This document shows positions 1 to 5,039 of a stretch of 5,039 nt of DNA, in pieces. Origin of the DNA: Planctomycetota bacterium (GTDB lineage: Bacteria; Planctomycetota; UBA1135; UBA2386); NCBI GenBank assembly GCA_020425915.1, contig JAGQQZ010000625.1, positions 1 through 5,039 of the forward strand, read 5' to 3'. A program made the position numbers and the translations under genes. The notes below the pieces were generated by a model. The model saw nothing but the letters and a program-made list of their open reading frames with translations, made no database searches and was not told the origin of the DNA. The first letter of the stretch is position 1. Each line of letters begins with the position of its first letter.

Positions 1-1154
1 AGGAACTCGCTCTTGGCCTGGTTCGCGGACTCGGCCTCGGCGATCGCCCGGACCAGGTCACACTCCATGCGCTTCTGCGCGTCGATGTCGACCGTGGTCC
101 CCGCGAAACGGATTGCTTTGCCGTTCGGATCCCGCACGGAGTCGCCACGCGAGTGCACCCAGCGGAAGCCGCCGTCCTCGACGCGGACCCGATACTCGAC
201 GTCGTACGGCACGCCCTCGTCGAAGTGGGCCTGCACGGCCGCGTGCACCGGTCCGTGATCGGACGGATGCAGGCGGATCTCCCACGCGTCGACGACCGGC
301 GGTAGCGTCGCGCCCGGTGGGAACCCCAGGAGTTCGTGGAATCGCGGGGAGCGCCACACCTTGCCCGTCTCGAGGTTCCAGTCCCAGATGCCAGCGCTCG
401 AACCGACGACCGCGAGGGCGAGGCGTTCGCTCTGTCGATCGGCGCGTGCGACATGGTGTCGGTGCGCCGACACGTCACGCGCCGCGGCGTAGACCTTGCC
501 GGCGTGGGGGACGACGATCCAAGCGTACCAGCGCACCGAACCGTCCGCGCATCGGAGGCGCGCCTCGAATTCGTCGGGGTACTCCCCGCCGAGTGCGATC
601 TCGAGGGCGGAGACCGCGTGCGGTCGATCGTCCTCGTGCACAAGATCGAGGAACCGCATCGCGCTGACCGAGTGTTCCGCGTGGCCGAGCAGCTCCTGGA
701 AGCCCGCGTTGAAGCGCCGGAACCGTCCGTCGGACCCGATGACGCATCGCAGTTCGTGTCGCTCTTCGAACACCGCGTCGAGCCGAGCCGTGTCGTCGTC
801 GATCGGCCGCAGGCCGGCCATCTCGGTGACGTGGACGACGATCGTGTCCGCTACCCGAGACGCGTGGAACTCCATCCAGGCGACCGCACCGTCGCGCTCG
901 TGCCGGAATCGCTCGGTGACGCTGCCGATCTGCTCGGCGGAGTCGAGCGCGTCGCCGAGCGCGGTACGGGCGAGTTCGGGCCAGGTCGTGGTCGACGTGC
1001 CCTCCCGCGCGAACGGGAAGTCGTCCCGCGCCGCCCGGTTGGCGAACTCGCAGACGAAACCTCCGGTGCAGCGGCGGAACACGAGCACACCGTACGGACT
1101 CCTCTCGAGGATCTCGTGCGTGGTCGCGGGTGTGAGAACTGGGTCGCGAGTCAA
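1..1154 (-). CDS. multi-PAS sensor histidine kinase, C terminus outside window
   Basis: The frame runs from a stop at 1172-1170 to the left edge without interruption, giving 384 full residues from a TTG at 1154. Three PAS domains are visible. PAS1 (about 12-120) is degenerate, beginning HEILERSPYGVLVF. PAS2 (about 126-228) has a PAS_3-like core with LVHEDDRPHAVSALE and RCADGSVRWYAW. PAS3 (about 246-360) is a clear PAS_3 domain: GIWDWNLETG, LHPSDHGPV, YRVRVEDGGFRWVHSRGD and FAGTTVDIDAQKR. A helical linker (about 229-245) joins PAS2 and PAS3. The last residues, AEAESANQAKSEFL, are the typical helix just before the HisKA dimerisation domain, so the phospho-acceptor His and ATPase domain should lie past the edge. 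No membrane segment or cofactor-binding residue is evident, so the kinase is probably cytoplasmic and its ligand is unknown. TTG is preferred because it keeps the first PAS helix, but it lacks a ribosome binding site; GTG at 1088 has AGGAG 10 bases upstream (1103-1099). It follows the Nfu gene by 69 bases. A GGDEF output is possible but less likely given the linker. Confidence 0.9.
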   Translation of the reverse strand, partial: MTRDPVLTPATTHEILERSPYGVLVFRRCTGGFVCEFANRAARDDFPFAREGTSTTTWPELARTALGDALDSAEQIGSVTERFRHERDGAVAWMEFHASRVADTIVVHVTEMAGLRPIDDDTARLDAVFEERHELRCVIGSDGRFRRFNAGFQELLGHAEHSVSAMRFLDLVHEDDRPHAVSALEIALGGEYPDEFEARLRCADGSVRWYAWIVVPHAGKVYAAARDVSAHRHHVARADRQSERLALAVVGSSAGIWDWNLETGKVWRSPRFHELLGFPPGATLPPVVDAWEIRLHPSDHGPVHAAVQAHFDEGVPYDVEYRVRVEDGGFRWVHSRGDSVRDPNGKAIRFAGTTVDIDAQKRMECDLVRAIAEAESANQAKSEF

Positions 1155-1223
1155 TCTGGGCCGTCGGTGTCAGGGTCCCCGATGAGGGACTGATCGACCA
1201 GTTTCCGGCCCCGTTTGAGCGCG

Positions 1224-1778
1224 TCAGCCAGGAATGACCGACAGGTCGGCGTCGACCTCGGCTTGCAGCAGGTTCTCGATCGCCATCAAGGTGCCGGTCA
1301 CCGAGCTGGGGCAGCTCCCACAAGCCCCTTCGTATCGGATGTGCAGCGTCTTGCCCTCGAGTCCCAGGACCTCGAGGCCGCCACCATCGCCCGCGAGCGC
1401 CGGTCGAACCCGGTCGTCGAGCAGCGCGTTGATCCGCTCGAGCATTTCGCCCTCGGTCTCCGAGAGTCCCTCGAGACTCGGCGAGGCGGACCGGCCGGTC
1501 CCCGAATCGAAGGCGCCGGACGGGGCGGCCTCGATCGTCCGGGTCGTGGCTTCATGGACCGCGCGCCAGTCCGCGTCCGGAGTCATCGAGACCGTGATGA
1601 AGGCGTCACAGAAGAACACCCGCTCGACCCCGTCGATCGCGAAGATGTCGGACGCGAGGGGGTGGTCCTCGACCTCGCTCGGGGCGCCGTAGTTCTTCGT
1701 GCCGCGGCACGCGACTTCGTCGAGGACGAACTTGAAGGCGTTCGGGTTCGGGGTCGGTTGGATGCTGACGACTTTCAT
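1224..1778 (-). CDS. Nfu/NifU-like Fe-S cluster scaffold or carrier protein
   Basis: This is a complete 184-residue protein with the two-domain layout of mitochondrial NFU1 and of Nfu proteins in several bacteria. Residues about 3-85 are the Nfu N-terminal domain: it opens with IQPTPNPNAFKF and contains IFAIDGVERVFFCDAFITVS, close to the family pattern. A Gly/Ser-rich linker (about 86-106) follows. Residues about 110-178 are the NifU C-terminal domain, with RPALAGDGGGLEVLGLEG and the cluster-binding C153-G-S-C156 (CGSCPSS; DNA 1322-1311). In this family the two cysteines of each of two subunits usually hold a 4Fe-4S cluster that is passed to apo-proteins in the cytoplasm. C24 and C57 in the N-terminal domain are additional cysteines. 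The ATG at 1778 gives the normal family N terminus. No Shine-Dalgarno sequence is visible just upstream. The gene starts 32 bases after the peptidase stop. No other Fe-S assembly genes are in the window, so this is probably a lone carrier. Carrier rather than primary scaffold is inference. Confidence 0.95.
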   Translation of the reverse strand: MKVVSIQPTPNPNAFKFVLDEVACRGTKNYGAPSEVEDHPLASDIFAIDGVERVFFCDAFITVSMTPDADWRAVHEATTRTIEAAPSGAFDSGTGRSASPSLEGLSETEGEMLERINALLDDRVRPALAGDGGGLEVLGLEGKTLHIRYEGACGSCPSSVTGTLMAIENLLQAEVDADLSVIPG

Positions 1779-1787
1779 GGCGTGCGG

Positions 1788-1796
1788 ATCATAGCA
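1788..1796 (-). promoter_or_regulatory. possible extended -10 promoter element for the Nfu gene
   Basis: Read on the minus strand, this is TGCTATGAT, a match to an extended -10 (TGn followed by TATGAT, one base from TATAAT) in an otherwise GC-rich 32-base gap. A transcript from it would start near 1782-1781, only about 3-4 bases before the ATG at 1778, implying a nearly leaderless mRNA. That fits the absence of a ribosome binding site there. The best -35 candidate (CTGACG, 1814-1809) overlaps the peptidase stop codon with a short 15-base spacer, so it is weak. A chance match is quite possible, and sigma-factor preferences in this organism are unknown. Confidence 0.3.
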
Positions 1797-1810
1797 GGAG
1801 GACGCGGCCG

Positions 1811-3310
1811 TCAGTCCACTCCGTAGAGCGGCCGCAACTTGCGTTCGAGGTAGTTCAGGAAGATCTCGGCGTCAAGGCCGGCTCCGGTCGCGCGGCGGCA
1901 GAGCTCCTCGGCGCCGTAGCGCATCCCATGGCAATGGACGTTCTGGCGCAGCCAATCGCGGAGCGGCGCGAAGTCGCCGCAGGCGAACGGCTCCTCGAGG
2001 TCACCGAGATCCCGCTCGGCGGCCGCGAAGAACTGGGCCGCGTACAGCGTGCCGAGCGTGTAGGTCGGGAAGTAGCCGACGAGGCCGCACGACCAGTGAA
2101 CGTCCTGCAGGCAGCCGTCCCGATCGTCCGGTACGTCGACCCCGAGCACTTCCCGGTAGGCCGCATTCCAGGCGTCGGGGAGATCGGCGACCTCGAGATC
2201 GCCCGACACGAGGCGGCGTTCGAGGTCGAAGCGGACCACGACGTGCAGGTTGTAGGTGGCCTCGTCGGCCTCGACCCGGATCAGCGACGGGCGTACGACG
2301 TTCGACGAGCCGAACCAGTCGTCGGCCGAGAGCATCGCGGCAGCGGACCCGAGCTCCTCGGTCGCGACGTCGGCGCACCAGCGCCAGAATCCGGCGGAAC
2401 GACCGACGTGGTTCTCCCAGAGTCGGCTCTGGCTCTCGTGGATGCCGAGCGAGACCGCCGTGCCGAGTGGGGTACCGACTCGGTCGGCGGGCAGCCCCTG
2501 CTCGTAGATCCCGTGCCCGCACTCGTGCATCGTCGAGCCGAGCGCGTCGCCGACGTTGTCGCGATGGAAGCGCGTCGTGATCCTCACGTCACCCGCGTGG
2601 GATCCGCCGCAGAACGGATGCGCCGAGCGGTCGATCCGTCCGCGCGAGAAGTCGAAGCCGATCGCCGTGGCGATGCGACGCACGAACTTCTCCTGCCGAT
2701 CGATCTCGAACTCGATCTCGTTGCACCGGTTGGACGGTCCGTGGACTTCGGACAGTTCCTGCACGAACGCGCCGAGTCGTTCGCGCAACGGCGCGAACAG
2801 CGGCGCGAGATCCGCAGCGCGCATGCCGGGTTCGTAGTCCTCGGCCAGCGCGTCCCACAGCTCGCCGCCGTCGGGGACGCCGAGACAGGCCGCCCGGTTC
2901 CGTTCGAGGGAGAGCACGCGTTCGAGCCAGGGTCGGAACGACGCGAAGTCCGAATCCTCGCGAGCGCGGGCCCACGCGTGCTGAGCTCGACTCGTGACCT
3001 CGCTGCGTTCCTGCACGAGTTCGGCGGGTACGCTGGCGCTGCGATCGAAGCTGCGCCGCAGCTCGCGCACGTCCGCCTTCGCCTCGTCGGGCAGGTCGGC
3101 CGCGTCGCATCGTGCGAGCAGCTCGGCGATCTCGGGCGCCGTACGTCGCTCGTGCGCGAGACGCGCGAGCAGTCCGAGTTGGCGCGCGCGGTGGTCGACA
3201 CCGCCCGGCGGCATCATCGTCTCCTGGTCCCAGGCGAGGATCTCGGCGGTGGACTCGAGCAAGTGGGCTTCGCGGGCCCGGGCGATCAGTGCGTCGTACG
3301 GTTCGCTCAT
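1811..3310 (-). CDS. M32-family metallocarboxypeptidase (carboxypeptidase Taq type)
   Basis: This is a complete 499-residue protein, the usual length for family M32. These zinc (or cobalt) carboxypeptidases remove C-terminal residues from peptides, normally in the cytoplasm as homodimers. All family landmarks are visible: WDQETMMPPGG near the N terminus (27-37), HPF (231-233), DVRITTR (241-247), the zinc motif HECGH (262-266; DNA 2527-2513), HESQ (291-294), IRVEADEATYNLH (344-356) and GCLQDVHW (399-406). H262, H266 and E292 fit the zinc ligands, with the 26-residue spacing from the second His to the Glu that I recall for Pyrococcus carboxypeptidase. E263 is the expected catalytic base. No signal peptide or membrane segment is seen. 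The ATG at 3310 is chosen because the protein then begins at the normal family N terminus and overlaps the upstream TGA as ATGA. Only a weak purine run (GGGAAG, about 14 bases upstream) precedes it, so translation is probably coupled. The same frame stays open upstream to about 4516, but that part lies over the vWA gene and is not coding. Family assignment is very secure; physiological substrate is unknown. Confidence 0.97.
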   Translation of the reverse strand: MSEPYDALIARAREAHLLESTAEILAWDQETMMPPGGVDHRARQLGLLARLAHERRTAPEIAELLARCDAADLPDEAKADVRELRRSFDRSASVPAELVQERSEVTSRAQHAWARAREDSDFASFRPWLERVLSLERNRAACLGVPDGGELWDALAEDYEPGMRAADLAPLFAPLRERLGAFVQELSEVHGPSNRCNEIEFEIDRQEKFVRRIATAIGFDFSRGRIDRSAHPFCGGSHAGDVRITTRFHRDNVGDALGSTMHECGHGIYEQGLPADRVGTPLGTAVSLGIHESQSRLWENHVGRSAGFWRWCADVATEELGSAAAMLSADDWFGSSNVVRPSLIRVEADEATYNLHVVVRFDLERRLVSGDLEVADLPDAWNAAYREVLGVDVPDDRDGCLQDVHWSCGLVGYFPTYTLGTLYAAQFFAAAERDLGDLEEPFACGDFAPLRDWLRQNVHCHGMRYGAEELCRRATGAGLDAEIFLNYLERKLRPLYGVD

Positions 3311-5039
3311 CTTTGGTGCGTGTACTTCCCGCCGGACTCGTCGGCGATGCGGCGCAGCAAGCGACTCTCGGAGCCGATCGCGATGCAGTGGATCCGAACT
3401 TGTCGGGTCCGATTCCATCGTGCGACCTCGTCCGCGAGTGCCTCCGCGTCCTCGATCGGGCCTGCGCTCGGATAGCCGTCCGACAGCAGGTAGATCGTGT
3501 CGACCTCCGGGTCGGCGAACGCGGCCGCGAGCGCGTCGTGCACGTTCGTGCCGCCCTTGGGCTTGGTCGCCTGCACGCGCTTGAGTGCCTTCTTGCGCGC
3601 GTCGGCGGATGCCTTCGTCAACTGCTTGAACGTCGACGAGACGGCGTGGTCGAAGAACACGATGTTGAACTGCGAGTCCGGAGGCATCGCGTCGACCACG
3701 TTGCCGAGCTGCCGCTTCGCCTCGTCGAGCCGCGTGTGGTCCTGCGATGTCCCGATCGTGTGTCTCATGCTGCCCGACTTGTCGACGACGAACGCGACAC
3801 GGTCGCTGAGCAGGGGGAGGTCGTAGTAGGTGACCGTGCGTGTCTCGCCGGGGTCGCGGGTCGACTTCGATTCCCGATCGGCGGCGGCCGCCGGGACGAC
3901 TTCGAAGGCATCGCCCGCTTCGTCCCACCAGGTGCGCCAACGCGCGCTCGTCGGGAAGCGACGCGCGGTCAGCGACAGCAACGTGTCGAGGACGTCCTCG
4001 CGCAGCCGTCCGTGCTCGACGTCGATCCGGTCGATCAAGCGCGGGATCGACCGGCGTGCGCGCACCCGGCGGCAATAGTCGTACGCCGCCGCTCGCACCG
4101 CCCACGCGGTGTCGTCGAAGTCGCCGAGCACTCGGTCGAGTCCGCGTTCGCTGCCGAGGTCCGCGAGGAAGTCGACGACGGTCGCGCGCAGGGCCCGATC
4201 CGACGACCCGAGCAACTCGAGGAGTTCGTCCTCCCAGCCGGGTTCGTCCTTCGACAGCGCGTGGATCCCGAACAGCGCCTCGATACGGCGTCCGCTGTCC
4301 TTGGTCTGTAGCAACTTGCGGAGTGCTGGGAGCGCGGACCGGTCGCCACGCTCGGCGAGCGCGCGAACCGCGGAGTACACGATTGCCGGTTCCTTCGCGC
4401 GCATCAGCGCGACGAGTCGCTCCGTGACCGACTCGTCGCTCGCGTGCGTCATCAGCCGGATCACGAGGCAGCGTTCGAGCTCCGAGCTGCGGTCGAGACC
4501 CGTGCGCAGTAGCCACGCCATGAACTCCGGGTGCGCAGTGATCTCGTCACGCAGTTCGAGCACGACCTCGGCGACGTCCGCGTCCGAAGCGCTGGCCTGG
4601 GCGAGGAACGCATCGAACGTCTCCGGGTCGTCGAGCAGCGGCACCATCGCGCGCACCAATTGACCACGCGCCTCGCCCTCGTAGCGGTCGGTCTTCAGCA
4701 GCTTCTTGTGCAGTCGCAGCACGGTTTCGCGGGCCTTCGCGTGTCCGTGCCGCACGAGCTGTCCGGCGGCGATCGCTGCCAGCTCGAGCTTCTGTCCGTT
4801 GGCGCACGCGAGCCGCGCCTGGTCGACGAGTTTGCTCGGCAACGCCGCATCCAGCGCACGCAACGCACGCTCGGATTCCTCCTCGTCCTTCGAGTCGACG
4901 AGTCCGGCCAGCACGTCGGCCGCCTTCGGTGACGTGCTGACGCTCAGCCCGTCGATGCAGGCGCGGCGGACGTCTGCGAGTAGGTCAGCCGCGTCGCCGC
5001 CGGAGGCGACGGACTTCGGGGAGACCCGATCGGCCAGCA
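3307..5039 (-). CDS. HEAT-repeat and vWA-domain protein, N terminus outside window
   Basis: The frame is open from the right edge (first full codon at 5037) to a TGA at 3309-3307, giving 576 visible residues. A GTG at 4914 is only an internal candidate, because coding sequence continues upstream without a stop. Residues about 125-356 are alpha-helical, Leu/Ala/Arg-rich repeats of HEAT type (for example SAVRALAERGDRSALPALRK), expected to form a protein-binding solenoid. A Trp-rich segment at about 367-378 (WRTWWDEAGDAF) follows. Residues about 411-576 form a von Willebrand A domain with a complete MIDAS metal site: DKSGSM (D419, S421, S423; DNA 3783-3769), T497 in GGTNVHDAL and D520 in LLSDGYPS. 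Such domains bind partner proteins through Mg2+ or Ca2+. No membrane segment is visible, and any signal peptide would lie outside the window. The stop overlaps the start of the next gene by 4 bases. The family is secure but the precise function is unknown; the domain mix resembles planctomycete proteins. Confidence 0.9.
   Translation of the reverse strand, partial: LADRVSPKSVASGGDAADLLADVRRACIDGLSVSTSPKAADVLAGLVDSKDEEESERALRALDAALPSKLVDQARLACANGQKLELAAIAAGQLVRHGHAKARETVLRLHKKLLKTDRYEGEARGQLVRAMVPLLDDPETFDAFLAQASASDADVAEVVLELRDEITAHPEFMAWLLRTGLDRSSELERCLVIRLMTHASDESVTERLVALMRAKEPAIVYSAVRALAERGDRSALPALRKLLQTKDSGRRIEALFGIHALSKDEPGWEDELLELLGSSDRALRATVVDFLADLGSERGLDRVLGDFDDTAWAVRAAAYDYCRRVRARRSIPRLIDRIDVEHGRLREDVLDTLLSLTARRFPTSARWRTWWDEAGDAFEVVPAAAADRESKSTRDPGETRTVTYYDLPLLSDRVAFVVDKSGSMRHTIGTSQDHTRLDEAKRQLGNVVDAMPPDSQFNIVFFDHAVSSTFKQLTKASADARKKALKRVQATKPKGGTNVHDALAAAFADPEVDTIYLLSDGYPSAGPIEDAEALADEVARWNRTRQVRIHCIAIGSESRLLRRIADESGGKYTHQR

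Noticed and set aside
1175..1190. Small inverted repeat GTCCC-TCATCG-GGGAC between the Nfu and kinase genes, considered as a terminator
   Set aside because: The stem is only 5 base pairs and no T-tract follows on the minus strand, so there is no support for an intrinsic terminator.
336..1193. Plus-strand open frame of 285 codons in the left part
   Set aside because: The minus strand here encodes three consecutive PAS domains leading into a histidine-kinase linker, so this frame is a shadow.
475..1323. Minus-strand open frame of 282 codons overlapping both the Nfu end and the kinase
   Set aside because: It is out of frame with both recognised proteins and its translation is Arg-rich without motifs.
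1928..3475. Plus-strand open frame of 515 codons antisense to the carboxypeptidase
   Set aside because: It lies opposite a gene with every M32 motif intact, its translation is rich in Arg, Glu and Val without recognisable domains, and long antisense frames are expected in GC-rich coding DNA.
3112..4311. Plus-strand open frame of 399 codons antisense to the vWA gene and the start of the peptidase gene
   Set aside because: It spans two real genes on the other strand and shows Arg/Val-rich low-complexity protein with no known motif; it is a composition artefact.
3311..4516. Upstream extension of the carboxypeptidase frame that would give a 901-residue fusion
   Set aside because: The extra 402 codons overlap the vWA gene out of frame and translate to Arg-rich sequence without domains; the normal M32 N terminus begins at 3310.

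Overview
The window is a GC-rich stretch (about two thirds G+C by eye) in which every gene I can support lies on the minus strand, so it is read from right to left. Coding density is high and intergenic gaps are short. There are no RNA genes, mobile elements, CRISPR arrays or long repeats that I can see. The organism is probably a free-living, high-GC bacterium. The HEAT-repeat plus von Willebrand A protein, with a tryptophan-rich segment between the two parts, is a type I associate with Planctomycetota and to a lesser degree Myxococcota. That lineage call is inference, not proof.

Layout in transcription order. (1) 5039-3307: a HEAT-repeat/vWA-domain protein whose N terminus lies beyond the right edge. 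(2) 3310-1811: a complete M32-family metallocarboxypeptidase of 499 residues, whose ATG overlaps the preceding stop codon by 4 bases (ATGA). (3) 1778-1224: a complete 184-residue Nfu-type Fe-S cluster scaffold/carrier, 32 bases after the peptidase. A possible extended -10 promoter sits just before its start. (4) 1154-1: the N-terminal 384 residues of a multi-PAS sensor histidine kinase. The window ends just as the HisKA domain should begin, so its phospho-acceptor histidine and ATPase domain lie beyond the left edge.

The first two genes look translationally coupled. The Nfu gene could be read through from them or have its own start. The sensor kinase follows after a 69-base gap and probably begins at a TTG codon. 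No single pathway links the four genes. The adhesion/scaffold-type protein and the peptidase may be functionally linked, while Nfu is housekeeping and the kinase is regulatory. I find no convincing undescribed system here. The points most worth checking are the vWA/M32 coupling, the possibly leaderless Nfu start and the uncertain start of the kinase.
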